Positions 9,299-18,053 of a stretch of 64,000 nucleotides of DNA are shown piece by piece. Each line of letters starts with the position of its first letter. Position 1 is the stretch's first letter. The notes below the pieces were generated by a model. That model was given only the letters and a program-made list of their open reading frames with translations. It ran no database searches and was not told the DNA's origin. The stretch lies in the NCBI GenBank assembly GCA_041874725.1, contig CP097466.1, positions 3,844,001 through 3,908,000 on the forward strand, read 5' to 3'. The translations under genes and the position numbers were made by a program. The stretch is from Duganella sp. BuS-21. Its GTDB lineage: Bacteria > Pseudomonadota > Gammaproteobacteria > Burkholderiales > Burkholderiaceae_D.

Positions 9299-9315
9299 AA
9301 GCGCTTGCGCTCCAA

Positions 9316-11529
9316 TCAGAAGTTATAGCTGCCGCGAATGCCGTAGGTGCGCGGGTCGCTGATGAAGAAGGAGCCCGGCACGCGGCTCTGGATGGTGATT
9401 TCGTCTTCGATGTTCTTGACGAACAGCTGCACGTTCCATTTGCCGGATGCGCTGTCGTAGCCGATCGACGCATCGCTCTTATGGAACGACGGCTGGCGGT
9501 AGCGGATATCCTGGGTCGGGTCGCTCAGGTAATAGGAGTTCGAGCGGCGGGTGTTGATGCTGGCCGCGATCTCGGCGCCATTTTCAAGCAGGAAGCGCTG
9601 GGTGTAGCCAAGGCCGATGGTCGACGTCGGCGCCCGGTCCAGCTTCTGTCCCGAGTAATCGATGTTGGTGCCCGGACGGTAAGTCTTGTAGTGCGCATCG
9701 GTGGCGGCCATGGTGGCGCGCAGTTCGCCGCTGGCGCCCACGCGCAGCTTGCCCTCCAGTTCTGCACCGTTGACCACCGAGTTGGCGGCGTTGCTGGTGA
9801 ACGAATGGCAGGTCGCAGGATCGTTGGTGCGGCAGGTGGTGATGGTCAGCTGCTGGTCCTTGTAATCGTAGTGGAAGACGTTGGCCGATACCTGCAGGTG
9901 GTTTTCGAAGAAGCGGCCCTTGACGCCGGCCTCAAAGGACTTCAGCGTTTCAGGCTTGTACACGCCGGTGTCGGCTTCGGCGTTGAAGCCGCCCGATTTG
10001 TAGCCGGTCGACACGCTGGCGTACAGCATCACGTTGCGCATCAAGTCATGGTCGATGCCGACCTTCCAGCTGGTGTTGTTGAAGCTGACATCCGCCGCGT
10101 ACGCCTTGGAGCTGGTGGTGGCCGGCGGCTTCGCCGCCTCGCCGCTGAGCGGATCGTAGCCGGACTTGCGGTCCTTGGTATAGCGCAGGCCCATCGTCAG
10201 GCGCGTGTCTTCACGCAGCGAATACGTGGCCTGACCGAAGGCCGCCTTCGATTCATTCTTGATCGAGGCCAGGAACGGCAGGTTCACCACCAGTTGACCG
10301 AAAGGCGCGGTGACGTAGGTGTTGTACTCGGCGTCGCGGAACACGTCTTCGTTGAAGTGGTAGAAGCCTGCGACCCAGCGCAGCGGGCCGCTGCCAGTGG
10401 AGTTCAGGCGCAGCTCGTGCGAGCGCGCCTTGCTGTCACCGTTGTTACGGTTGGTGAACGGGAAGCCGAAGTAGACGCCGTTGTTCAACTGGTCGATGTG
10501 CATGCGCATCTGCGCCACCTGGTAAGTCAGCTCGCTGCCGGCCACCACGGTCTTGAATTCGGCGCGCAGCGAGTTGGCGAAGTTCTCGCGTTCCTTCTGG
10601 CCTTCCTTCTTGAATTCCCAGCCCGTGGTGCGCTGGGCGTCGCTGCCGCGATCGACGTACACAGGGTTGAGCAGGTCGTTGCCACGGCCCGGCGCGGTGA
10701 ACGGCAAGGTGCCGGTCGGCGTGCCGTTGAAAAAATTCGTCAGCGGCACCGGCGAAACGCCACCGCCGCCGATCTTGTTGTGCTCCGCCGTCACCAGCAG
10801 GCTGGTTTGGGCGCTGAAATTACCCAGCAGATGCAGGCGCGCCGACTTGTCGTCCTGGTCTTCCAACGGAATGCGGTTCGGGCCGGGATTGAGGAAGGTG
10901 TCATGCTTGTTGGCGTTGACGGCGGCGCGGAAGGCCCACACCTCGCCCAGCGGAATATTCAACACGCCGTCGTAGCGGCGGGTGTTGTAGTTGCCGATCT
11001 CCAGACCGACCTTGCCTTCCAGTTTGCGGGTCGGCTTGTTGGTGATCAGGTTGATGGCGCCGGCGGTGGCGTTGCGGCCGTACAGCGTGCCTTGCGGGCC
11101 GCGCAGCACTTCGATGCGGTCCAGGTCATAGAAGGCGACGGCCTGCGCTTCGTAGCGCGGCACGTAGGCGCCGTCGACGTGGAAGGCGGCCGATGGATCG
11201 CCCTTCTCCGTCATATCCAGGCTGGTGACGCCGCGAATCGCCACTTGCAGCATGCCGCTCTCCTGCGCAATTTCAACGTTGGGCAGCGTGGCGGCCAGCG
11301 CTCGTGGATCGATGGTGCCGGCGTTCTTCAGGTCTTCGCCGGAAATTACCGACAGTGCCAGCGGCGTCTTGCTGGCCGGCTGGGCGATTTTCTGAGCGGT
11401 GATGATGACCTCCGTCAGGCCGTTGTCCTTCTTGGCTTCGGCATTTTGTGCTGCGGCGATGTTGACGACGGAGAGGGCGCCGATGGCGACGAGCGCCTTG
11501 GCGATGGAAGTCAGCTGGGGGTTCTGCAT
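9316..11529 (-). CDS. TonB-dependent receptor, OAR type (glycoside uptake, 1)
   Basis: Outer-membrane active transporter of 737 residues. A Sec signal (about 1-27, ending IAAAQ) is followed by a TonB-box-like stretch (LTEVIITAQK), the plug domain with RIEVLRGPQGTLYGRNATAG near residue 138, and a 22-strand barrel ending in RTYGIRGSYNF with the terminal phenylalanine needed for assembly. Its plug start (QPASKTPLALSV) is shared with the receptor at 35792-37963, so the two are close paralogues. It leads a two-gene operon with the dioxygenase, and its promoter region holds LacI-like site A1 at 11593-11608. The substrate is inferred from context to be a plant glycoside. Confidence 0.95.
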   Translation of the reverse strand: MQNPQLTSIAKALVAIGALSVVNIAAAQNAEAKKDNGLTEVIITAQKIAQPASKTPLALSVISGEDLKNAGTIDPRALAATLPNVEIAQESGMLQVAIRGVTSLDMTEKGDPSAAFHVDGAYVPRYEAQAVAFYDLDRIEVLRGPQGTLYGRNATAGAINLITNKPTRKLEGKVGLEIGNYNTRRYDGVLNIPLGEVWAFRAAVNANKHDTFLNPGPNRIPLEDQDDKSARLHLLGNFSAQTSLLVTAEHNKIGGGGVSPVPLTNFFNGTPTGTLPFTAPGRGNDLLNPVYVDRGSDAQRTTGWEFKKEGQKERENFANSLRAEFKTVVAGSELTYQVAQMRMHIDQLNNGVYFGFPFTNRNNGDSKARSHELRLNSTGSGPLRWVAGFYHFNEDVFRDAEYNTYVTAPFGQLVVNLPFLASIKNESKAAFGQATYSLREDTRLTMGLRYTKDRKSGYDPLSGEAAKPPATTSSKAYAADVSFNNTSWKVGIDHDLMRNVMLYASVSTGYKSGGFNAEADTGVYKPETLKSFEAGVKGRFFENHLQVSANVFHYDYKDQQLTITTCRTNDPATCHSFTSNAANSVVNGAELEGKLRVGASGELRATMAATDAHYKTYRPGTNIDYSGQKLDRAPTSTIGLGYTQRFLLENGAEIAASINTRRSNSYYLSDPTQDIRYRQPSFHKSDASIGYDSASGKWNVQLFVKNIEDEITIQSRVPGSFFISDPRTYGIRGSYNF

Positions 11530-11592
11530 GTGAGTCTCCTAATGTGCGCGGCATTTCTTTGGATGCCGCTCTGGGTTGAGTATGCAGAAAAA

Positions 11593-11608
11593 TGATAGGC
11601 GCTTTCCC
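11593..11608. promoter_or_regulatory. LacI-like operator A1
   Basis: TGATAGGCGCTTTCCC, preceded by an A-run, 64 bases upstream of the receptor start. It matches sites A2 (16867) and A3 (35712), TGATARCGCTTTCCC, but for one extra G in the left half. The core resembles the CpG-centred dyads bound by LacI/GalR repressors. The regulator encoded at 17020-18015 is the obvious candidate. Confidence 0.65.
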
Positions 11609-11880
11609 ACCCTTACCTCCAGCCTATAATACGGATAGCTAGCATCCGTGCGCCTTATACCAAGGGCTCAGGGAAACGGCTTACCCTCGCTTACGGCAGC
11701 AATAGAAAAGGTTCATCACGAATTGACGGGAATGGGGTTGACGTTGCTTGCGGCACCACCCCAACCCGCACTGCGCTACGGCCAGGGTCAGACCCCTCGG
11801 GGTGACCCTTTCGCTCGGGTGCTTTTAAGGACCACTATTGAGTCGCCAACGAGTATTCATCGCGAGCACCCCGTTGAACC
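11609..11880. other. Non-coding stretch with REP-like hairpin
   Basis: This gap between the receptor promoter and the terminator of the deglycosidase operon holds no credible gene. An open frame crosses it but continues through the terminator and lacks family features. The only structure I see is the REP-like hairpin at 11784-11809. Its base composition looks less coding-like than the flanks and may be a relic of a mobile element. Confidence 0.5.
11784..11809. repeat. REP-like palindrome
   Basis: AGGGTCA and TGACCCT form the outer arms; CCCC and GGGG pair inside, with a two-base bulge. The outer GGGTCAG is the same as at the ends of the long inverted repeat at 1393-1473, which suggests a family of palindromic repeats scattered in this genome. 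Confidence 0.6.
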
Positions 11881-11914
11881 AAAAAAAAGGCCCCGCCAAT
11901 TGCTTGACGGGGCC
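11881..11914 (-). terminator. Rho-independent terminator of the deglycosidase operon
   Basis: On the minus strand the stem GGCCCCG/CGGGGCC is followed by eight T residues (the A-run 11881-11888 on the plus strand). It lies 32 bases beyond the stop codon of the Gfo/Idh/MocA gene and closes the operon that starts at 16796. Confidence 0.9.
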
Positions 11915-11945
11915 GAAAACGGTGGCCCGGAGAGGGAACGTCGAA

Positions 11946-13100
11946 TCAGTCCGGCATCGACGTCCAGCAGCCACCGGTACGTGAAGAAGCTTGCACCGCC
12001 TCGATGAACAGCACGCCGCGCAAGCCGTCGTCGATGGTGGGGAATTGCGCGGCGCCTGGATCGCCGCCGTGGCGGCGCGCCAACAGGTGCGTGGCGATCT
12101 CGCTATACAGCGCACCGAAGGCGTCGATATACCCTTCCGGATGGCCGGCCGGTATGCGACTGGTGCGCGCGCCGGCCGCGTTCATGGCGGCGCTGCCGCG
12201 CGTGACGATACGGGTCGGCTCGCCCAGCGGCGTCCAATACAATTCGTTGGGCTGCTCCTGCGCCCATTCGATGCCGCCGGCGCTGCCGACCACGCGGATG
12301 CGCAGTTCGTTGGTACACCCCGGCGCCACCTGGCTGGCCCACAGCATGCCGCGCGCCCCGCCCTTGTAGCGCAGCAGTACCTGCACGTCGTCGTCGATGA
12401 CGCGTCCCGGCACGAAGGAACTCAGTTGCGCGGCCAGCGATTCCAGCCGCAGTCCCGTGATGGTGTCGGCCAGTTGCCAGGCGTGCGAGCCGATGTCGCC
12501 GATGGCGCCGCCGCCGGCCTTGGCGGGATCGGTACGCCATGCGGCCTGTTTCTGGCCGCTCTGCTCCAGCGGCGCCGCCAGCCAGTCCTGCGCGTACTGC
12601 ACTTGCACCACACGGATATCACCCAGCGCCCCTTCACGCACCATCTGCTGCGCATGGCGCACCATGGGATAGGCCGAATAGTTGTGGGTGACGGCGAATA
12701 GCAGGCCGCGCTCCTCGGCCAACGCCTTGAGCATGCGCGCATCTTCGCTGTGGATGGTCACCGGCTTGTCGCAGATGACGTGCATGCCCGCCTCCAGGAA
12801 GGCACGCGCCACCGGCGCATGCATGTGGTTCGGCGTGACGATGCACACCGCTTCGATGCCATCTTCGCGCGCGCTTTCCGCGGTCGCCATCTGCTGGTAG
12901 TCGTCGTAGATGCGCTCCAGCCCCAGCGCCCGGCCGGAACGCTGCGACGCTTCGGCGCTGGACGACAATGCTCCCGCCAGCAATTCGTAGCGGTCGTCGA
13001 AGCGCGCCGCGTGGCGGTGCACCGCGCCGATGAAGGCGCCCTCGCCCCCACCCACCATGCCTAGCCGGATGCGACCCGGGAAAATACTCGCCTGCTCCAT
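11946..13100 (-). CDS. Gfo/Idh/MocA-family oxidoreductase
   Basis: NAD(P)-dependent sugar dehydrogenase/reductase of 384 residues, cytoplasmic. The N-terminal Rossmann fold carries RLGMVGGGEGAFIGAVHRH (about 12-30). CDKPVT near residue 110 is the family EKP motif with the catalytic lysine, and GDIGSHAWQLAD near 200 holds the substrate-binding histidine of the C-terminal domain. An AAGGAGATTAC ribosome site precedes the start. It is the last gene of the operon MFS > deglycosidase alpha > beta > isomerase > this gene, nine bases after the isomerase. Known relatives oxidise or reduce sugars at C3 (in puerarin and levoglucosan breakdown, for example). Here it may reduce the released 3-keto sugar or do the initial oxidation in the cytoplasm. 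Confidence 0.92.
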   Translation of the reverse strand: MEQASIFPGRIRLGMVGGGEGAFIGAVHRHAARFDDRYELLAGALSSSAEASQRSGRALGLERIYDDYQQMATAESAREDGIEAVCIVTPNHMHAPVARAFLEAGMHVICDKPVTIHSEDARMLKALAEERGLLFAVTHNYSAYPMVRHAQQMVREGALGDIRVVQVQYAQDWLAAPLEQSGQKQAAWRTDPAKAGGGAIGDIGSHAWQLADTITGLRLESLAAQLSSFVPGRVIDDDVQVLLRYKGGARGMLWASQVAPGCTNELRIRVVGSAGGIEWAQEQPNELYWTPLGEPTRIVTRGSAAMNAAGARTSRIPAGHPEGYIDAFGALYSEIATHLLARRHGGDPGAAQFPTIDDGLRGVLFIEAVQASSRTGGCWTSMPD

Positions 13101-13109
13101 GTAATCTCC

Positions 13110-14168
13110 TTAAGCGATGCCCAGCATGCGCAGGTTGCGTTGCGGGTCGGCGCCGCTGCCGGCAAAGTCATCGAAGGCCTTGTCGGTCACGCGGATGATG
13201 TGGTCGCGGATAAAACCCACGCCTTCGGCCGCGCCTTGCTCCGGGTGCTTGAGGCAGCACTCCCATTCCAGCACCGCCCAGCCCTTGAAGTCGTATTGCG
13301 CGAACTTGGAGAAGATAGCATTAAAGTCCACCTGGCCGTCGCCCAGGGAGCGGAAGCGGCCGGCGCGTTCGGCCCAGCCCTGGTAGCCGGAATACACGCC
13401 CTGGCGCGCATCCGGCCGGAACTCGGCGTCCTTCACGTGCATGACTTTGATGCGCTCGTGATAGCGGTCGATAAAGCCCAGGTAATCGAGCTGCTGCAGC
13501 AGGAAGTGCGACGGATCGTAGGCGATGTTCAGGCGCGGGTGCTGGTGCACACGCTCCAGCAGCATCTCGAAAGTGGCGCCGTCGAACAGGTCTTCGCCCG
13601 GATGCAGCTCGAACGCCAGGTCCACCCCCGCTTCCTCGTAGGCGTCGAGGATCGGCAGCCAGCGGCGCGCCAGTTCGTCGAAGGCCGACTCGATCAGTCC
13701 CGCCGGACGTTGCGGCCATGGATAGACGTAAGGCCAGGCCAGCGAGCCGGAAAAGCTGATCGATGCATCCAGCCCCAGGTTGGCCGAAGCCTTGGCCGCC
13801 AACAGCATCTGCTGCACAGCCCATTGCTGGCGTGCCTGCGGCTTGCCGCGCAACTCAGGCGGTGCGAAGCCGTCAAAGGCTTCGTCGTACGCCGGGTGCA
13901 CCGCCACCAACTGGCCTTGCAGGTGCGTGCTCAATTCCGTGATGGCGACGCCGTTCGCCGCCGCGATGCCGGCCAGCTCGTCGCAATAGGTTTTGCTCTC
14001 GGCCGCCAGCGCCAGGTCGAACAGGCGCGTGTCGTTGGACGGCACCTGCACGCCGCGATAGCCGAGATCCCCGGCCCAGCGCGTGATCGCATCCCAGCTG
14101 TTGAACGGTGCCTGATCCCCCGCAAACTGCGCGAGGAAGATGGCCGGCCCCTTGATCGTGGTTGCCAT
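13110..14168 (-). CDS. Sugar phosphate isomerase/epimerase-like TIM-barrel protein
   Basis: A 352-residue XylA-like TIM barrel without signal peptide. Metal-site candidates fall in the usual places: Glu in AFELHPGEDLF (about 218), Asp in IAYDPSHF (about 252), His in KVMHVKDAEF (about 280) and Glu in AVLEWECC (about 320). The last gives the typical divalent-metal set of this fold. Start has GAGGAAACC. It sits between the deglycosidase beta subunit (7-base gap) and the Gfo/Idh/MocA gene (9-base gap). Family members isomerise, epimerise or dehydrate keto sugars; in levoglucosan catabolism related TIM proteins act on 3-keto intermediates. I infer it processes the 3-keto or hydroxy-glucal sugar made by the deglycosidase. 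Confidence 0.88.
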   Translation of the reverse strand: MATTIKGPAIFLAQFAGDQAPFNSWDAITRWAGDLGYRGVQVPSNDTRLFDLALAAESKTYCDELAGIAAANGVAITELSTHLQGQLVAVHPAYDEAFDGFAPPELRGKPQARQQWAVQQMLLAAKASANLGLDASISFSGSLAWPYVYPWPQRPAGLIESAFDELARRWLPILDAYEEAGVDLAFELHPGEDLFDGATFEMLLERVHQHPRLNIAYDPSHFLLQQLDYLGFIDRYHERIKVMHVKDAEFRPDARQGVYSGYQGWAERAGRFRSLGDGQVDFNAIFSKFAQYDFKGWAVLEWECCLKHPEQGAAEGVGFIRDHIIRVTDKAFDDFAGSGADPQRNLRMLGIA

Positions 14169-14175
14169 GGTTTCC

Positions 14176-14553
14176 TCAGCCGGCGATGGTGGCGCTGACG
14201 GTGCAGCTGGTGACAGGGCTCCACGGCAGGTAGGAGATGCGCAGCTGCACCGCAGCCGTCACCTCATGCGCGCCGACGGACAGGCCGCCCGGCTGCACTA
14301 CCGATATCTCGGCCACTTCGCCGAATTCCCAGCGCTCGTCGTAGGTGGTTTCCAGCTCTTCCAGAGTGCGGGTCTTGCCGCGCACCGTGAAGCGCACGTT
14401 CTCGCGCGGCACCTTGACGCCGTCCACGGTCAGCGCCACGTCTTCGACGGCGGACAGGATCTGGCCGCGATAGTATGGCAGGCGTGCGCCAAGGCGCCAA
14501 CCGCCCTCGGTGTTTTCCACGCTGCCTGGATAGATGATGTGTTTATCGTACAT
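14176..14553 (-). CDS. C-glycoside deglycosidase beta subunit (DUF6379)
   Basis: A short protein of 125 residues that I recognise as the DUF6379 family, the beta subunit of C-deglycosidases (the partner called CarC, DgpB or DfgB in characterised systems). It begins MYDKHIIYPGSVEN and has the beta-sandwich pattern expected: GARLPYYRGQILSAVEDVAL near residue 23, VDGVKVPRENVRFTVRGK near 43, and the centre ELETTYDERWEFGEVAEI. It has no signal peptide. Ribosome site AAGGAAAA. It is 12 bases downstream of the alpha subunit gene, so the two are surely coexpressed. In known enzymes the alpha-beta complex breaks the C-C bond of 3-oxo-C-glycosides by elimination, with the beta subunit completing the active site. 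Confidence 0.85.
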   Translation of the reverse strand: MYDKHIIYPGSVENTEGGWRLGARLPYYRGQILSAVEDVALTVDGVKVPRENVRFTVRGKTRTLEELETTYDERWEFGEVAEISVVQPGGLSVGAHEVTAAVQLRISYLPWSPVTSCTVSATIAG

Positions 14554-14565
14554 GTCTGTTTTTCC

Positions 14566-15555
14566 TTAGACTTCGCCCAACAGGCGCTTGAACATTTCGT
14601 GTTGACGGCGGACCTGCTCGCGGCCATCGACTTCGAAGGCATCCTCGATGTGGCGCTGGCCTTCGTATTCGCTCGACAGATGGCCGTCGTAGCCGCCTTC
14701 GATCAGCACCGGAATGATCTCCTCGTAAGGGATGGCCGGCTCCTTTCCGCTGTCGTCGATCTCGTAGAACTTGGCGTGGATGTTGAAGATCCAAGGCATG
14801 AACTCCAGCATGCGGCGCGGATTGCTCCAGATATTGTGGCGCAGCGTCTCGGCCATCTGCAGGTCGATGGCGTTGCCGCCCATTTTGCGCACGTCCATCA
14901 ACACGTAATCGGCCAGCACGCGCGCGGCGTGCGCTTCCAGGATGAATTCCACGATCTTCGGCGTGGCGCCGTTGCGTAGGAAACGGTCGCGGAATACCGG
15001 CGGATAGTTTTTGGTGTACATGCCCATGTCGGGCACATAGCCCACGTGGTCGGAACCGGTGGCGCGCGTCAGCTCCGTGTAGCGCAATATCCATGGATGG
15101 TCGAAGTGGAACGGCGAGTGTACTTCGATGCCCATGCGGACGTCCAGCTTTTCGGCCAACGGCACGCACGCCACCACCACTTCCGGCGGCGTGTTGACGA
15201 TGATGCGCAGATTGCGGCAGCCAATACGTTTGGCGAAGTGCAGGTCACGCTGCAGCGAGGCCACCATCTCCTCGAAATTGAGCTTGCGGTCCTTGTACAG
15301 CTTCACGTCCAGGAACATGTCGTGGCATTGGGCGTAGGCGCCATGGCGTTCGAGCGACGCGAACCAGCCGTCGATCTGCGCCTGCGGCACGTTCGGGAAG
15401 CCGGAAAAGGATTGTTCGCTGACCACTTCGATGCCGCGTGCGCCAAGGCTGGCGGCGTGGGCGATGCAGTCGTCAAGCGTCATCCGGCGCAGGAACGTCT
15501 CGTACTGGTAGCTGTATAGCGACACACCGCGCTTGATGTTGTGCTGTTTATTCAT
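14566..15555 (-). CDS. C-glycoside deglycosidase alpha subunit (TIM barrel)
   Basis: A 329-residue XylA-like TIM barrel, start at 15555 (MNKQHNIKRGVSLYSYQYE); the frame stays open upstream but only into the MFS gene end. Candidate metal ligands are Glu144 (MGIEVHSPFH), Asp176 (GYVPDMGMY), His260 (FNIHAKFYEID) and Glu296 (HLSSEYEGQ), the usual quartet; His146 nearby could be the catalytic base. Identification rests on this fold together with the DUF6379 gene directly after it, the pairing of characterised C-deglycosidases (CarB/CarC, DgpC/DgpB, DfgA/DfgB). Those split 3-oxo-C-glycosides, and related enzymes can also release O-linked aglycones. It follows the MFS gene by 35 bases under LacI-like site A2. 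On its own it could be called a plain sugar isomerase. Confidence 0.85.
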   Translation of the reverse strand: MNKQHNIKRGVSLYSYQYETFLRRMTLDDCIAHAASLGARGIEVVSEQSFSGFPNVPQAQIDGWFASLERHGAYAQCHDMFLDVKLYKDRKLNFEEMVASLQRDLHFAKRIGCRNLRIIVNTPPEVVVACVPLAEKLDVRMGIEVHSPFHFDHPWILRYTELTRATGSDHVGYVPDMGMYTKNYPPVFRDRFLRNGATPKIVEFILEAHAARVLADYVLMDVRKMGGNAIDLQMAETLRHNIWSNPRRMLEFMPWIFNIHAKFYEIDDSGKEPAIPYEEIIPVLIEGGYDGHLSSEYEGQRHIEDAFEVDGREQVRRQHEMFKRLLGEV

Positions 15556-15590
15556 ACTGGGAACCTCGGGTTGAGTCGGACAAAAAAGGA

Positions 15591-16796
15591 TTAAAGAACA
15601 GCGCTGGTTGGCAAAGGTGCGGCGCGCCAGCGCAGCAGGCAGGACACGACGGCGCACACGGCGGCGATCACGCCGAAGGCGACGAATGCGCCCTGCAGAT
15701 CGCCCACCCAGCCACGCATCATGTTGACCACAGCCGGCGACAAGAACTGCGCCACGAAGAAGGAACTTGCCCACCAGCCCATGCCACGGCCACGGTGTTC
15801 GAAAGAGAATTTGCTCTGGGTCCAGGCGATCAGCGCCGGCACAATCAGGCCATTGGCCAGTTGCTGGACGAAGGCGAAGGCCAGCGCCACCTTGTAATCA
15901 GGCGCCATGCCGATGCCGCCCAGGCCTATCGCATAACCGGCGAACACCAGGAAGATCTGCGTGGCGGCGCCGTAGCGCGTAGTCAGCTTGAACAGCACCG
16001 CGCCGATCGGCACGCCGATGCTCGGAATCGCCATGCTCAAGCCGATGGACTTGGGATTGTCCACACCCAGCTCCTTGAGCAGCAGCGAGAAGTTAATCAC
16101 CTGGACGTAGTAGATGGTAGAGAGAATGACGGTGACGCCGCACACCATCAGCGCAATCATGTAAGGGAAAGGCGTGGTGGTGACGGCGGGGCCGGCGGCC
16201 TTCTTGCGCGGCTCCGGTTCGAACAGGAACATCATGCTGGCCAGCAGAATCGGAATCGCCACCGCATACACCAGAAAGGGATACTGCCAGCCTTGCGCGG
16301 CCAGGAAGCCGGAGCTGGCGATGGTGACGGTGCCCAGAACGGAGCCGACCACGCCTTGTATCATCAGCCAGCGGTGACGCTCCTTTTCTTCGTAGTAGTC
16401 CGCCAGCAGCGTATTGACCACGGTGAGCACGCCGGCTTCGCCGATGCCGATCACCACGCGCCCCGCCACCACGGCCCAGAAGTTATCGATCACAAAAGGC
16501 ATCAGGCCGCCGGCGCCGTAGAAGGCCATCGACCATAACAACAGCTTGCGGCGCCCGAAGCGGTCAGCGATGACGCCGGCGCCAGGCGCGAACAGTGCGA
16601 TGCAGGCGCTGGGCGCGGTGATCAGCAGCGGCACCATCAGCCGGGCATTGGGCACGTCGTGGAAATGCGCCAGCAGCGTGGGCAGCGTCGGCGCCAACGC
16701 GATGATGGCCATCACCGGCAGGAAACCGGAGAACACCAGTATCCATCCCTGGCGCCAATCGGCCTTTCTAGCTATCGTAGCTTGCGTAGATTGCAT
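15591..16796 (-). CDS. MFS transporter, first gene of the deglycosidase operon
   Basis: Major facilitator of 401 residues with twelve hydrophobic helices and the loop 2-3 signature GVIADRFGRRKLLLW near residue 80. The start has AGGAGACAAAAC. It heads the operon that carries the deglycosidase subunits and is divergent from the lacI gene; operator A2 lies about 71 bases upstream. A related porter is at 29316-30530 (both have HRGRGMG followed by FLSP in the second half). The likely role is import of glycoside or 3-keto glycoside across the inner membrane, since the deglycosidase lacks a signal peptide and must work in the cytoplasm. Export of the aglycone is the alternative. Confidence 0.9.
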   Translation of the reverse strand: MQSTQATIARKADWRQGWILVFSGFLPVMAIIALAPTLPTLLAHFHDVPNARLMVPLLITAPSACIALFAPGAGVIADRFGRRKLLLWSMAFYGAGGLMPFVIDNFWAVVAGRVVIGIGEAGVLTVVNTLLADYYEEKERHRWLMIQGVVGSVLGTVTIASSGFLAAQGWQYPFLVYAVAIPILLASMMFLFEPEPRKKAAGPAVTTTPFPYMIALMVCGVTVILSTIYYVQVINFSLLLKELGVDNPKSIGLSMAIPSIGVPIGAVLFKLTTRYGAATQIFLVFAGYAIGLGGIGMAPDYKVALAFAFVQQLANGLIVPALIAWTQSKFSFEHRGRGMGWWASSFFVAQFLSPAVVNMMRGWVGDLQGAFVAFGVIAAVCAVVSCLLRWRAAPLPTSAVL

Positions 16797-16866
16797 GTTT
16801 TGTCTCCTATTCTAGGCATATTCTCGGCGTCTTCCTGTCCATGCAGGAAAATCTAACCTCGAAAAA

Positions 16867-16881
16867 TGATAACGCTTTCCC
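16867..16881. promoter_or_regulatory. LacI-like operator A2
   Basis: TGATAACGCTTTCCC after an A-run, in the divergent region between the MFS gene (start 16796) and lacI (start 17020). It is the same motif as A1 and A3. Its place suggests control of the deglycosidase operon and perhaps autoregulation of lacI. Confidence 0.7.
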
Positions 16882-17019
16882 GTTCGCTGCTCCACTGATA
16901 ATTACGCTCGCAGTACGCTTTCTATCAATACATCGTATCCATATCTTCAATACCTGGAATGACCCGAAAACGGATTTATTTGCGGTATATTGGGAAAACT
17001 TTTCCTGCCTTTACATCCT

Positions 17020-18015
17020 ATGTCTTTGAAAACCGCATCCATCTCCGCCGTTGCCGAACTTGCCGGCGTCTCCATCGCCACCGTCTCGCGGGTGCTGAAC
17101 GGGACCAAGGCCGTCAACGCCGACACGCGTGCCCGCGTCGAATCTGCGGTTGAAACCCTGGGCTATCGCGCCAATGCCCTGGCGCGCAGCTTGATGCGCG
17201 GTGAAACGCGGTTGCTGCTGGTGCTGGTGCCCGACTTCGCCAATCCGTTTTTCGCTGAAATCGTCAAGGGCGTCGAATCGGTCACGAGCCAGAACGGCTA
17301 CGGCCTGGTGATCGCCGAGGCCTCGCATACGCTGTCGCGCAACAGCGCCTCGCTCGACTCCTTGTATAACCGCTTGGCCGATGGCGTCATCAGCCTGGCG
17401 CGCTTCGCCGATCTCAAGCCGCTGCTGCAGGAGATTCCCGACCTGCCGTGGGTGGCCTGCTCCGAGTTCGTGGAGGACAGCGATGTGCCCAACGTCTGCA
17501 TCGACCATCGCCAGGGCGCCATCGACGCGGTGCAGTATCTGATCAACCGTGGTCATCGCCGCATTGCGCTACTGAGCGCAAGCGAGGACTATCGCTGGGC
17601 GCGGCAACGACACGAAGGCTATGAGTATGCGCTGCAGCGCGCCGGCATTCCCATCGAACCGCAGTTGGTGCGCGTCGCGCGCGGCACCGACTATGTGCAC
17701 GGCATGGAAGCCGCCGGCACCTTGCTGGCCATGGAGCAGCCGCCGACGGCGGTGTTTGCGGTATCGGATACGCTGGCCATCGGCGCCATCAAAGCCTTCC
17801 GCCGTGTCGGCCGGCGCGTGCCGGAAGACGTGGCGGTGATGGGCTTCGACGACATTCCGATCGCGCAGGTGTTCGAGCCGGGCCTGACCACCATCGCCCA
17901 ACCGGTGCGCGAACTCGGCGCGGTGGCAGCCGAAATGCTGCTCAAGCGCCTGGCCGGCGGCCACGCCGAATCGCGCACGCTGGACCATGCGCTGATCGTG
18001 CGTGCGTCGGCATAA
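17020..18015 (+). CDS. LacI-family transcriptional regulator
   Basis: A 331-residue LacI/GalR repressor. I start at ATG 17020 ([16 protein letters not shown]) rather than the TTG ten codons upstream. The N-terminal helix-turn-helix reads [20 protein letters not shown], followed by the hinge helix [15 protein letters not shown] and a periplasmic-binding-protein-like effector domain with [17 protein letters not shown] near residue 65 and [21 protein letters not shown] near 245. It is divergent from the deglycosidase operon and is followed by a NodD-like LysR gene and a DHA2 porter on the same strand. Three matching LacI-like sites in the window (A1-A3) mark its probable regulon; the effector is presumably a sugar or glycoside from the pathway. 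Confidence 0.93.
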   Translation: MSLKTASISAVAELAGVSIATVSRVLNGTKAVNADTRARVESAVETLGYRANALARSLMRGETRLLLVLVPDFANPFFAEIVKGVESVTSQNGYGLVIAEASHTLSRNSASLDSLYNRLADGVISLARFADLKPLLQEIPDLPWVACSEFVEDSDVPNVCIDHRQGAIDAVQYLINRGHRRIALLSASEDYRWARQRHEGYEYALQRAGIPIEPQLVRVARGTDYVHGMEAAGTLLAMEQPPTAVFAVSDTLAIGAIKAFRRVGRRVPEDVAVMGFDDIPIAQVFEPGLTTIAQPVRELGAVAAEMLLKRLAGGHAESRTLDHALIVRASA

Positions 18016-18053
18016 GCCGGCACAAGTCGGCATTCAATACCACCGGAGCAGCC

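Noticed and set aside
11648..12007. Open frame on the plus strand after TonB receptor 1
   Set aside because: It runs through the REP-like hairpin, the terminator and the end of the opposite Gfo/Idh/MocA gene, and has no recognisable domain.
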